Shown piece by piece: positions 47,440 to 60,000 of a stretch of 64,000 nucleotides of DNA. Each line of letters begins with the position of its first letter. The stretch's first letter is position 1. Source of the DNA: Trichoplusia ni (taxonomy: Eukaryota; Arthropoda; Insecta; Lepidoptera; Noctuidae); NCBI RefSeq assembly GCF_003590095.1, contig NC_039498.1, forward strand, positions 3,906,001 to 3,970,000, in the 5' to 3' direction. The notes beneath the pieces are model-generated. The model made no database searches and was not told the DNA's origin. It was given only the letters and a program-made list of their open reading frames with translations. The position numbers and the translations under genes were made by a program.

Positions 47440-47525
47440 CAGGCAAAGGCCTGTGTTGGGATCGAACTTGCACTTCTTGCATACTCACTCATGCATAGAA
47501 CCACAAGGCCACAACGACACTTACC
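47440..47525 (-). repeat. tRNA-derived SINE head, minus strand
   Basis: On the minus strand TGGCCTTGTGG (47511-47501) resembles an A box and GTTCGATCC (47467-47459) a B box, separated by about 33 bases. Directly after, 'caacacaggcctttgcctgt' forms a small palindrome. The body beyond is not recognised, so it could equally be a decayed tRNA pseudogene. Confidence 0.5.
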
Positions 47526-47946
47526 AGTATCACTGGTACTACGAAAGTTAAAATCTGGATTAATTGATTGTTTTAGATATAATCATATTACGTTGCATAA
47601 CAGTCCATTAATTCTCAAGTATACTCGTTATTGTTAATACTGCACAAAAGAGACTTATGGAGATTCTTTGTTAAATTCTAAATAGTACCTTTCGTACTAA
47701 AAGGAAAATCTTAACACCACCATTAAGACTGTCTCTAATCCGTGACTGTGCCATCTATTGAGCGGTAGCGGAGTTGCACGCCTATTTGAACAAGTTTGCT
47801 ACATTCCGAAAATTTAAATAATAAACATATTGGTGTATCTTTTGTTTTGAATTTTGTAAATAGTTTACTATTAATAAAAACATAGTCTTAAAAAAGTTTA
47901 TTTTAAGTTAAGGAAAAAGACACTTATTTTAGTCAAGAAATACTTT

Positions 47947-47965
47947 CACGTGGGTTTCCCACGTG
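47947..47965. promoter_or_regulatory. Paired CACGTG E-boxes in a perfect 8-bp dyad
   Basis: CACGTGGG, TTT, CCCACGTG: two E-boxes of the CACGTG type (bound by bHLH factors such as Myc/Max- or CLOCK/CYC-type dimers) placed as mirror images 3 bases apart. There is no adjacent gene to tie them to. Confidence 0.4.
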
Positions 47966-50394
47966 TTTTACTCGTAGTTAAAGTTTATCCGCGTGACCAA
48001 TAGAATTACTTTTTCTTGTATCAGTTGAGCAATACTTAAGTTGCTTCAGCCAACTTTATTTTAGGGAGTTTACAAAAATAGAATCATTGTTACTTGTACA
48101 GTTATTTTTAAATGCAAAAAGGTAATTTGAAATTGGAATAATTCCAAAAAGACAGCATACCTTACTATTGATAACCTAACAAAAGTCATGCTGCCAGAAT
48201 TATACGTAACAATTACAATAAAGGTGAGGTCAAAGATTCCTTTTGAAACTTCGATTTAATTTCTTATTTTACCCACTTTTACTCACAATATTATTTTATC
48301 ATTTCGCAATTAATATTTACCTAACATGTCATTACCTATCAATTGCTCCTAGTAAGTTATATAAGTGTAAGCAGAAGTGCTCGATGCGGCTAATTGATGT
48401 CTACGACCATACAATCGATGCCTTCTCAGAAAGCAACGAGGCCGAGTGTGGAAGTGGGCTGTTGACCGCATACACATTGTTAAAGGCAATACTTCTATTT
48501 GCAGATATCACGATTTATGACACCTCTTTCATATACCAGTACATTTTAAAAGAAGCTTTTCAGTTGAGTTCTATATTTAGAGGAATGGAATTATTGACTA
48601 CAGAGTCCCTTGGGAAAGCAAAACAGAAGAGAGTTAGAAAAAGAACTTTTTTTTTCAGCGGAAAACATCTGCGAAACAATGATGAGTTTTTAAAGAAAGG
48701 TGATATTTTTTTCAGTTGAAAAGGCAGAAATGGTTTATTGTCAGACAGACTTCAGCTCCGAGGCCGGGTGTCTGCTTTTTATGAGTAAGATTGGAGCCAG
48801 TTTAAACCGAAAGTTTAATTGATTTACATTACTCACAATTTTTATAGACAGTCATCGGAATTTGTATGCTGATACAGTTTATCAGCTCACGTCAAATTTC
48901 ATCAAGAAGTTTTAAATAAACACTGTAACTGATGGAGGAAACAAGACTCATTTCAGGCAAGTTTTTTGGGATAAAATATCATTCGTACGATTCGTACTTT
49001 ACTGCATTGAAGTATACACAACATTGTATTATTAAGTGAATCTATGTTCTAGCAACCATTACTGACATGTATCCAGTCTTCAGCTCAATTGGTTACAACT
49101 CCTGTTCCTCTAATGGATACCACTCAACAATCGCATTCCTTGTCTCCAATTACTACTTTCATTTCAGTATGTTAACATAAAATTGAAACAATGAAATGCA
49201 AATATGCATGTTATAAAGAAACATGAAATTCGTGTTAAAAACGATTAAAAGCCAACAGTCATTTGCGTCATACAAAGTCCTAGGTAAGGCAATGTGTGAC
49301 GATGTCCTATGGTATCTGGTAACTGTGTCAGGGATAAAGTTGCGAGGTCACAATACCATGCAATCGGTAAATATGCAGATATTTTTTTCCGCAAGTACTA
49401 AAATAACTGTCGATCGATGGCGCCCTACTAACTTACTTGTAATAACCTACATGAATTGTTTCTTGAACGTTTATTAGCTGGTCATTGTTGACTTAAAGCT
49501 TTGGAATTAATAATATATTCTGAATGCTAGTTTCAAATTTGAATTTTCAATAGATGTAGTTTATTGCTTTAAAGATATTAATTTTGGGTAATCGTAACTT
49601 TGTTAACGTTTTTTACTTACACTATTTTTGCGGTCAAAGTTGACTAATTATGAAAAAAATGTGTTTTAAAGAAAGGTGTTAGTGAATGGTAAGGCGCTGT
49701 ACATTGTATTTTCACGAAATTTAAAAATAATTATGTCAATCTAACTTGAATATTTGTTTTTTGTTCTTATTTTATTAGTTGCTATGAAACTTTATTTACT
49801 AACTGAAAGTTAACACATATTAAACGGAAAAACGCCGTTTGCAGCTCAACAGGGCTCCAGTGCGTCATAGCCCAAATATTCATTTTGAAGTGTTAATGAA
49901 TTCAATATAAATCATAATTTATGTATCTAACGATATGATATTTGATTTATAAATTCTATAAAAAAATACAAGGATTTTTTTTTAAACCAAATGATTGCTT
50001 GATAACGATGAAAATAGGAAATCAAATGAAAGTCGGTAAGATGTAAGTACATTGAATCAGAAGTCAGATCTTCCATGAGATTGCATTATTAATCAAAAAC
50101 AAGCGACGGTGGCCCGGATAAAACCAGAATCGTGACCTTGACCGAGTCTGAATGTAAGCGCGGTCACGGGGTTACTCGGGGTGATTCCCTCATGTTATTT
50201 ATTCGACATCTGCGCTTAAAGACACCAGTCAGAATAGATTCTAAAATTCAAGCAGATCGGGACCTATCCATGGATATTGAAATTGTCTGTTCTTTTGTTC
50301 CGCTTTCTTAGAACATTTTTTAATGGATGTCTTTGGTTTATAAATAGATTTAAACGTAAATTAAAATTATATTAGTTAGAAATATTATGAGTCG

Positions 50395-50525
50395 TACATA
50401 TGTGTACTGTATGTTTATGTGTGTATGTGTATGTACATATATTATGCATGTGCCTATATTTATGCATATATGTAAGTATATTGTATGTGTGTCTGTGTGT
50501 ATGTGGTGCACATGTGTGTAACTCA
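50395..50525 (+). repeat. TG/TA-rich low-complexity run
   Basis: Alternating purine-pyrimidine sequence dominated by GTGTATGT- and ACATATAT-type words, an interrupted (TG)n/(TA)n microsatellite. Confidence 0.8.
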
Positions 50526-51261
50526 TTTATGTTTCTATTAAATTATAAGTACATTTAAATAAGATAGTAACGATGTCGAGAGACTCATCGACCCCACAGT
50601 CAAACCATTGCAACGGTTTTGTGGGGCTTAGTTAATAACTTACCGACCTTTTTGTTTAAAGATAAATAAATAATAATAATAAATAAGTCTCATCACTTCG
50701 AGTCTTATACACCTACTACATTGTTCCTATATACTTGTTGTAATATTGGCGAGGTCCTTTGAGCACCTAGTTGACATTTATTTTGTAAAAAGCGGTAGCT
50801 TGCTCTGCTGTGGAGTTTGATGGTGTTTCTTCTTCGCAAGTATAGCACTTCGGTAGTGGCGAAGGGATGGCGATACAGGATGCTGTCTCTAGATAGTGTA
50901 TACATATTTCGACGTTCAAAAAGTGCTGCCTACTTGGTAGGTATAATGAAGAATGTTGATGTTAATTATGATTTCTACAACACACATCAAAGTTATGGTG
51001 TTAAACATTCTATGAATCGCGTTTTATAGATTGAAGAGAGTATTGAAAGTAGACCATTTAGGAGCTAGCTCCTGAATTCATATGAAGACGACTTTGTCCG
51101 AATATAGATCTAACATGGAGGGAACGAGGTAAGAATAAGAAAACATAATTACCATAGTTATTTTGCTAATGTTAAAGCATTAAAAAAAAACCTGAGTATC
51201 TTTTGATGCTGGACTATTTCGTCATACATAATGTTTAAGTAACTCTATTACTTATTGTTGC

Positions 51262-51421
51262 TCTGCTGTTATTAATGACAGCGTGAACTTACATAGTTTA
51301 TAGCCTTCTTAAATTAATGGGTTATCTTACTATCAAATTATTTTCGATATCAGACCAGAAGTTCCTGAGCTTAGCGCGTTCAAAGAAACAAACTGCTGAG
51401 CTTCAATTTCATAACCATAGA
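51262..51421 (-). mobile_element. Helitron 5' fragment, minus strand
   Basis: The order of blocks '..gcgtgaacttacatagttta..', '..ccagaagttcctgagcttag..', 'cgcgttcaaagaaacaaac', 'tgagcttcaatttc' and '..catagat' parallels the complete copy at 8415-8644, including the terminal TC (51421-51420) after an A. The 3' half and CTAG are missing. It is clearly more diverged than the 8.4-kb copy. Confidence 0.75.
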
Positions 51422-54165
51422 TAATAACATCAGAATCACATGTGTTACGCTTCAGTTTCATGCATCGATATGATAAAACATTATGGCGAAAATGTTTTTA
51501 AAATTATATAATATATCCTTAAATCAAAGGTTGTCAAATATCAAAAACCGCCATATGTCGCCCCTCTAAGACATTTAGAACGCTACCACGCCTTTAAAAC
51601 TGCAATAATTTTACAATAAGATTGCGGTAAGCTCTTAAGCAAATAAATATATCAATCGATACAAATATTGTGTACGAAACAGCGCAATCTAAATAATTAT
51701 TACGATTCACACGAAGTTTACCCGTGACCTTGAGTTTGGTGCCTGGCGGGGTCAACCACGGTCGAGACTGGGACCATTGTGTACAGCCGCCATGCTAACC
51801 TAGTGTCGTTACGGCATTCGCCTGAAGCCGTTAAGTTACTTAATAGAACGTTTAATTCAACCACCGAATTCGTTCTGTTATTTGAATAATAATATACCTT
51901 AATGTACTGTTTGTTTCAATATACACCACCTCTACACGAAAGGTCGAAGTGCTAATGTTGGATGTTAATGTAAAGAAAATGTTTAAAATGATTTTGTTTC
52001 GTAATTGGGCCTTTATTACCCCCTTTTTTGCTGACGTTTGTCGAAACTAATAATTACAAAGGATAATTAAGGACACCTTCACCACATATCACTCCAAGAA
52101 ATGTCAGTTTTATACCAAACGTAAAAATGAGGGTGTTATGTGAAAGACCTTTATGTTTCCGTGTATCTATGGAATCAAAGGAGGAACAATCTCAAGGAGC
52201 TATCAATCCGATTTTTTTGATTTTTAGTTTTACATTACTAAGCTTTTGAGAAATAAAAATAAAAATTTAATTGTTTTAAGTCATATAAATTTAAGTTTTA
52301 GATGAAATTTAATACGTTTTGTTTAACGACATTTATTACATTCATATTCTAGTAACTAACAAGAGGTTGTTTTGTACTAAAAAAACTGAAACTAATATGC
52401 TACGTTTCTTTCATACATCATCTCATTAATTCAATTTATTAGAGACAGCCGGTTTTTTTTTTTGGCAAAATAGAGAAATAATTTATCCCATATTATTTTT
52501 AAGCCTATCAATAAATACAAATACAGTGCCTTCCCGTGCGTCTTTCAATATTAGATCAGTCCATTCAAGGCTCAGTTTCGGCTTTAAGAACTCTGGACAG
52601 TTTCTCATATTCGAGCACTACATTTTACTGTATCTACAAGTACTAAGAACGCGTATTTAGTGTCGCATTGTTCCCCACCGCCCGCTGCCCCCTGCGTCCT
52701 TCAGTCACGATCCTAATCCAGGTCTGACGTGCATTCGAAGGCTGTACCTGATTATGACAGTTATTACCCTAATTGCCTATTAACATCGATTGCCTGCATT
52801 TTAATGTAACTAGGTCAAATGCGTTAGAGAGGAGCTTTAGTATCAAGTATACCTCTGATGTCTTCAGCAGCATATGAAGGTTTCGGGATGTCGTTCACTA
52901 CCAAATTAATTGCTTTAAATTGTTAGATAAGAAGTACAAGTCATCTTTGATGAAGAAAAAAAAACCTTACCCTTAAATTCTCAGAAATTTATTCATGTTC
53001 GATTTTTTCATTAACGAAGACTTTCATTGCATTATCTTGATGAATAGATCATTTTAGCCTGCAATGAGGTATTCACTAAAATTGTAAATTGCTGCCTGGT
53101 CATTTATATTCACAAATCTACAAATTCAACGATCTTAAAATTGAAGAACTTCTGAAGCGACCAGCAACGACGCAATCGAGTCTACATTAGTATTCGGACC
53201 ACGAAGACATAGTATACCTAGTATACATATCGAACAAAAAGAATGTCAGAGAGATTTAGATTCACAAAAATAGCAATGTTCTCCTAAGTGATTAACACAG
53301 AATGAGCCATTTAAAGCAATAAAAAAATGGTATATAAAGGCAAAGTTACTGAATTAATTTATGCTTTTAAAGTAAAGGAGAGTAAACAACTATTCAGTTG
53401 CCAGCTTACTCCATCTAGCGAGGAATCTCGGTACTTATACACCCTGTATGAGAACCCCACAGCACTCTAAGCTTTAGCCGTTGTTAGTAAAGAGGGTGTT
53501 TCAAATTTTACTAGAACCCTACAATAGATAGCGCTGTTATCGGAAATGTTCGAAGAAGCCAAATTCGCGAAATGTTTTTGTTGTTAACTGGAATGCCGTT
53601 CAAGATGAATCATCTTGAACAAAGAGTTTTGGGAAAATTTAAGACATGTTATCTAAGACAGCTTAATATTTAATGGTTGTAATAGTAATATGTTTTACTA
53701 AATAAATGTCAGCAGAAGACGAAAGTGTCCTAACACTCTAAACTATTAACTATTATTATCATCAGTTTGTTGATAAGCGGGAATGTTTTATTCCTGTTTA
53801 TGGTTTATTTTTCATCAAAATATATTTTTGATGTTGTTACTTTTTATTTCTTTGGCAATCCTTACCGGCTAAATGTTGAAACGGTTTTCGTCATAATTAA
53901 GCACTATTTAAAGGTATTTTCAGGAACGCCCGGAAGGGTATTCCTCACAAATGTCTTTTGACCTACATATCTGATAAAGCTGGATTAAGAAGTGCAAAAT
54001 TACGCAGGCTATAGAGAGTGTACATGATAACGGTAGAAAGATATAAATACTTGTATACTTAACTAGTAAGTGATAATGTTTGTCGAGCAAGAACGGAATT
54101 ATGTCCGACTAGTTCTAACAAGGGAAGCTCGTTGCTAAACAACAACTCCACAATTTTATCAATGA
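51422..54165. other. AT-rich non-coding DNA
   Basis: No gene or repeat I can support. The frame at 53767-53961 is a hydrophobic AT-rich chance frame. Confidence 0.45.
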
Positions 54166-54474
54166 CTAGCTGACCCGGCAAACGTTGTTTTGCCATGTAC
54201 ATGATATATTATGTTAAATCTAGCAGAAAAAGATTCAATCTAAACAACAAAACTTTACTATTATAGCAATTGAAAAAAAAAATAGCGCAAGAGAGTGTAC
54301 AATATTCTTAGTCCGTCTTTAGCCAATAAAAACAAACTGGGTGGTTTTAAAAACATGGCTTAGGTTTGAAAGCACGGTGTTTCTAAATTTAAGCCAAGTA
54401 CAGACAATGTTTTTCAAACCTGCTATTCAAGATGCTGGCTTCAATCACGTGTTTCATTAATTTTTTTCAGACTA

Positions 54475-55925
54475 ATCGTGCGCCCCTACAAAGCCTTCGT
54501 GGGCCTATGTTACGAAGTAAAATAATCGGAGATCCAAACTTCAGTTCAAATGATCTGGTGGTATGGCTATGGCTGGCAAGTTCGATAAATTTAAAAACTC
54601 AATGGGATAATTCACAGGCTCGTTGTAGCGTAAACTGCATCGATAGATTTATTTTGTATGACACCAAGTGCCCAGGCAATATATTTTGTACCCTTAAATT
54701 TAACCCAGATATTTAGCTACCAAGATCGCTCTTTCTGCTTATGTTTAGCATATTGTGTACGTAGTCGGGAAAAATGTGTGTCATTGTGCAGAAGCCTACC
54801 TGTAATTTGTTGAATCCATTATTTTCATATACAGCAACTTTCCTATAGCCAATATCTCACAGTTCTTTAGAGGAAGTTTCAGCGGATGGATCCTGAAGTT
54901 CGCGCATGTTCACCGTCAGTTGTACACACTGCATATACCCAAACAACATCGTCTAATGAAGTGGGGACGTGTACGCAAGTCTTGTGATAAATGTTAGAAT
55001 ATCATAAACATCTTAACCTAAAACGCCATGCTATGTTATACGCGTTTTGGTATCCGTGTATGGTAGAGTGTTGCAATCCTAAGGTGGTAAGCTTGGGCTT
55101 TCACTTAAAATGTCGGCATAAAATAGCCTTCTGAAATCTGTTGCTCCGAAAGACGTCATTTGAAAGGCATTATTGTAAGAACAGATGTTGTTCAAGAAAT
55201 ATTTTGACTTTGACCGTTTAGCAGTGATCTTAATATTTCCGAACATTTTTTTAATATTTCAATATGCACTTTCCCATCTGAGCGTCCCCATCACAGCTTC
55301 ACAATACGTAAAATTTTGAACCATATCTGATGGCGGAATATGTAGCACAGTCAATCATATCAGTATAAGTAAATGCACCCCGTTCCTTATCAACCTAAGA
55401 AACTCCACCATGGCTTACGGCGATATTTTGAGACACATCCGATACGTCAGATGATTTCAACAATGTTCAGAGAATGTCGAAGACGATCAGAATTCTAACT
55501 ATCGTTGCCCTTTTCCCTCCCTCCAGGAATTCTTTCTTTCTCAGTTTCTAATTGATTATGAATATTTCATTGAAATGAAACTACTGAATGAAACTAAACA
55601 AATTCAATGTCTAACATTCGCGTAAACCTAAGAAACCACTATGAATATTTCGTATCGTCGTATCTCGGGCATTAGTTAGTCGTGTATGACGTTCATCACT
55701 TGTTTTAAAGGGCCTGTTAGTAGATTTGCGAATTCACTGAGAACTCAAGTATAATTCTCTATTAGTCAACATCTCCGACTCACGATAGAGTGCGTGACGT
55801 TCACGATCAGCGGATAGTCGCGCATCATGTTTTGCACTTGTCTCTAGAGATCTAGAAGTAGATGCATAGATACGCCGAGAAATCAAACGCGATTTCTAAT
55901 TAGCGAGTTGCAGCCTGATGTTCTC
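54475..55925 (-). pseudogene. RepHel pseudogene fragments
   Basis: Minus-strand pieces appear in the same order as in the gene at 34446-39654. About 55870-55780 reads AKHDARLSADRERHALYRES and EMLTNRELYL, the N-terminal charged repeat. About 55190-55085 reads NAFQMTSFGA then QISEGYFMPTF, the pre-Rep region. About 54960-54890 reads QLTVNMREL, the helicase motif (TINMR in the intact copy). About 54620-54490 reads NYPIEFLNLSNLP and FGSPIILLRNIG, the C-terminal region. The frame changes repeatedly and stops interrupt it. The Rep HUH domain and Walker motifs are absent, so a large internal part is deleted. The plus-strand frame at 54432-54716 is a shadow of this. Non-functional. Confidence 0.85.
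55557..55651. mobile_element. Short fold-back element with 12-bp target duplication (copy 2, nested)
   Basis: TATGAATATTTC at 55557-55568 recurs at 55640-55651. The 71-bp insert starts ATTGAAATGAAACTACT and ends AATGTCTAACATTCGCGTAA.. ..AAGAAACCAC, the same head and tail as the copy at 25.4 kb. The hairpin arms have collapsed to a short remnant. It interrupts the RepHel pseudogene and is therefore younger than that Helitron. Confidence 0.75.
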
Positions 55926-57010
55926 AAACAGCATCAAGTCTCTAAAGACGCTTGTTGGTAGATTCTTGGGATCATAATAACATATGATCCTCAATCCTTT
56001 AGCTCCTTTGGAACGTTGAGAAAGATTGACCTCTTTCTAGGCATGGTTATAGTTTTATTGTGAAGATACTTGATCAATTAAAATCTTAGTGACTTGACGG
56101 GCTACTACGTAGGTTTTATTGTATGTGAAACTATAAATACTTCTTTTAATTTACATTTAAATTAAAGAACAAAACTAAATGACATGACAGGCATCAAAAT
56201 ATGTCAAACGTTTGACAGGAAAGTAGGTAGAGCAAGGTAAAGGCACCTAATTCCGCGGTGTTTTCATTATAACTTAAAAGAACATTAAAAACTCAGTTTT
56301 TATTTTTCCTATTTTTAGAATTGGTTATTTTATTAGAAGTATCAATTACCTTAATTTTGAAATATAATCACAGTTCGACTTTAAAAAAGATTAAATATGA
56401 GTCTGAGGCACCTTATTTCGATTTAAAAATTCTAATTTCGATGCATTGAGTTCCCTATTTCGAGTGTTTAATATATAAAGGAAAGGAGGTGGGGTGAAAT
56501 AGACATAATATTAAAAAATAATTTGCTTTTTAAACATTATGTGTCTTTCTCCCAACCTGTTTTCCTTTCTATTTATTGTCTTTGGATTTTAAATCAGTCT
56601 TTTTCTCCTCAATTCGTGAAGAAAATACTCAAATTTAATGATTAAAAATATAATCTTTCCAATATTTCAACCAAAAAAACTCACACTCAAACATCATTTG
56701 CTCATATAAACATGAACAGCTAAATCACTAATTGAATAATGTAACGTGCAGACAAAATCAACTTGTTAATTGCTTTGATAACACCTTTCTTCTTAATACA
56801 TCGGAACATGGTGCCTTTACCTTAATAAATAGAATTTGTTATTTTTTTCGTCTGTTCCCCATTTTTTTCGTATTTTCTCACCGTTTAAACCTTCCCTGGA
56901 CTTCTACGAATATTTCAAGACTAAAAAAAGCCAAATCGGTTCATCCGTTCTCGAGTTTTAGTGAGACTACCGAACAGCATTTCATTTTTATATATATAGA
57001 TATAGACAGG

Positions 57011-57075
57011 CGAGATACGGTCTGTTTACGGATGGGTGACAATGCTTGTCATAAAGAGTTCCTCTGTTTCGGAAA
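57011..57075 (+). repeat. 5S-rRNA-like retroposon fragment
   Basis: GGATGGGTGAC at 57030-57040 followed by 'ttgtcataaagagttcctct' and 'gtttcgga' parallels the 5S-like family seen at 14306-14512. Only this core is kept. It lies just outside the 5' end of the Helitron at 57000. Confidence 0.55.
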
Positions 57076-60000
57076 CTTCCAAGGTTCCAGAAGACTCTTC
57101 GGAAGGTTCCAGCTATCATTGTACCAAGTACAACTTAACGTGTCAGCAAAACAAAATAAAATTAGTCCGGGATTAGACTACAAGTGTGTGAGCGAGAGAA
57201 ATCATGCCTTTTCCTTTTCTTAGTGAATCGTATGACCGGACTGCGCGATAGAAATATTTCAACAAGCTTGTATTTTTCTCATAGTAAAATAAAATATTTA
57301 TCTCCTAACTAATTATAACGCCTCTTACATGACAATGTATTCAAAAGAAAGTTATATTGTTAACTGTATGTCTAATGACCTTGTGTATGAATAACGGGAA
57401 CGCAATTTGTATGACATCTGGTCGCACTAAGGAAAATCCCCCGCGGATTTCAACCGCGTGATTTTGTGAATAAACGACTCTAAGGAAAACGGCCGTTCTG
57501 GCAATTTTTGCCCGCAACTGATTTTAAAACCGCTTTTTTGTTAGGCTAGTGAAGTTATCCGAAATTTTCTGAATAACTGATATTAAAAAAAAAAGTAAAA
57601 AGTTGCTAAGACGTTTTATTGAAACTTCCGGGATGTACTTTCACAGCCTAAACAAAATGTAAAAAGTGTGGTGTTGCTCTATGTTTCAACAAGAGTAATA
57701 ATTGTTTTAAGAAATTTCACATTTCCTAAAGCGTAGTGCAGCATTTTACTTAAGTTATTTAAAACTATATATCGTTCTGAAGCCAGTAACTTCGCATTTC
57801 AGAATCGTGATTTTGTGCAGCTGTAAGATATTTCGCGTTTGCGTAATTACTACGTACTCTAATATACCAAAAATCATGAAGCACATTATACCGCTACATC
57901 AAGCTACTATTTCTCTTCAGTTGAACATAAATGCAAAATTTTCTTTGACCAATAATAATAAATTATCTTAGCCCTATAGGTATATAAGGTCACAAATATT
58001 GCGCGATTGGTTAGTCTGCGCAAAGTAATTGATCAGCTTGGCGGCCCGGTTTTGCGTGCCCTATAACCCATTAACCCATTATTTCAAATCAAGAGACGCG
58101 CGCTGCATGCGCGCGTCGAGAGGTCAGCGCAGGGTTTGGGGGAGGGGAAACGCGATCAATACTCAGCTAATGGACACACCCCTGCGCCCCCTGGTGCCGC
58201 AATGCGGAACGAACTTTTGTTTGTTGAATGCTCCATAGATGTCGCTACAGCTTACACGAGGAACATATTTGCGCCCGTTTGTAGCGTTTTAAATTCCTGG
58301 AATTATAAAAAATGTTTTGAGTGAAATAAATGCAGAGGATTTAGTTATTACGATATGGTATTAAGTTTTTCGTAGCTTTGTATATTTTATTTTTTAGAGC
58401 TTAGGACTTTATTATTTACAAAATTCGTTTTTTAACAAGTTTGAAGTAAATACAGTTATTTATTAGTATCCGTAATAGTATATCTTTTCTTTCGCATGTG
58501 AGGTTAAAAGTTGCAAACCTACATTGCAATATACTAATTACAACTTCTCTAAACAGTCTCAATCTGCTACCGCATAATAATAGCTAATTGCCTTTGTAAT
58601 ATAGCCTTATATTTAACTATAATTAAACAATGGAAAATATTAAAAGGCAGTGACAATTGCAACCTGCAAAATTTGAGTTCTGTTTTTACGGAATCCTTTA
58701 ACTAAGTTAGTGTCTGCCTGGCAGTTCGTCTATCCGTCAGATTGACATTCCCTGTGTCCGTCAGTCTTTTTCAAACTGTATTTCAAGAGTCATTTACACA
58801 ATTATAATTTTCACATAATATGATGACGTATTCTGTTGCCGCTATACATTAGGTAACGGTTTCGGTTGACCATTTCCTTTTCAAAATTCCCTCCCTTACG
58901 TACGTCCCTATGCGTACGGTCCCAGATTACATTGATTTATTAGCTCTTGTATAGTGTCTTGTCCTTATATACTTGCTCTCGTGGTTAGTTTCTATTACAA
59001 CAAAGTCAATTTTGCAACTGTCGAAATGTTGTAAATACGACTATATGGAAGATACATACCTCAAACGAGGACAGGTTGAGAATTTTTACGCAAGGTTGAT
59101 GAAGCATAAATAATGTTCTATAAAAGACCGTAGTAGATATTGGACCGACAAAAAATGTCTCCATCAGTTATTCCATAAAAGTGTAAATAATCTTTAGCTT
59201 AACCCTTGGAAAGAAGTCTGTAAGATTGCGGTTTCGCTTTTTATGAATGTATTCAATGATTCGTTTGGTTTGATCGGCACGGGAAGGTCTTTAAATGTAT
59301 AAAACTTCAGTCATCAGTTCAGGAAAGAGTGTGCAGTACACTGTATTATTAAATAATGTAGATTTCCAATCGAAGACTTCGTTAAGAGTCTCATCAAGTG
59401 TAGCATTTGAAAAATATACTTTGTAACCCAGCATTCCAGCATTTTGAACTATTTCATTTATTTATTTTTCTTTTTCTTGTCTTATTTTAAATAATAATAA
59501 CATCACGAGAATCCTATCAGAAAACTCACGACAGTTCTGTTTAAGTTTGCGCTATTTGATACTGGGTGGCGCTTGTGGACTCATCAATGACGTTGAGAAT
59601 CTGCCTTTTTTAGTTGGAGACAAAAATTCTGCCCTCATCATTCATTGGTGTGATGTGAAATGGTTCATAAAACATTGTGTTTTGTTTTTATTATCAAGTT
59701 GGAACAAATCTGCATTCTCCTTTGGAGCACCTTTTTGATAAAATCAATGAGCGTCTAGTCATCCTTTGGCTATGAACAAAAGTTAGTACACTCACATATT
59801 CACATATTATTCACATAATAATAGGTTAATTAATAAGAAAGTATGTCAATAGAATATAAGTAATTCTCGTCTATAATTTTCGTATGCCCACAGGCACAAT
59901 GTAGCAAACTTACTGTAAATCTAACACCTCTTGTATTGTACACCTGCATTGACGAATAAAAAGATTTGTATTTGTATTTATTTGTATTCCTATCGTATGA

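Larger units (their letters stand above)
47526..51261. other. Non-coding DNA; one unexplained 158-codon frame
   Basis: Most of this stretch shows no feature. The frame at 48243-48719 (plus) is long for AT-rich DNA but starts at a TTG, is hydrophobic at the front and Lys/Arg-rich at the end, and shows no domain I recognise. I do not call it a gene. A CACGTG dyad at 47947-47965 and a TG/TA-rich run at 50395-50525 are listed separately. Confidence 0.45.
54166..57000 (-). mobile_element. Decayed autonomous Helitron, 2.8 kb, both ends present
   Basis: On the minus strand it starts TCTATATATATAAAAATG at 57000 (preceded by A) and ends CTAG at 54166 (followed by T), again the A|T rule. The 3' end reads 'ggcaaaacaacgtttgccgg' + 'gtcagctag', a clean palindromic hairpin. 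The 5' part carries '..ctcgagaacggatgaaccga..', typical of this family. Between the ends are collinear fragments of a RepHel gene, so this is an internally deleted autonomous element rather than a simple MITE-like copy. A fold-back element is inserted at 55569-55639. The ends differ from those of the 33-kb element, so it is a separate family. Confidence 0.8.

Noticed and set aside
54432..54716. 94-codon plus-strand frame (MLASITCF...)
   Set aside because: The opposite strand carries RepHel C-terminal remnants in the same bases; this frame is their shadow.
56732..57223. 163-codon plus-strand frame
   Set aside because: It spans the 5' end of the minus-strand Helitron and a 5S-like fragment, so it is a mosaic of repeats.
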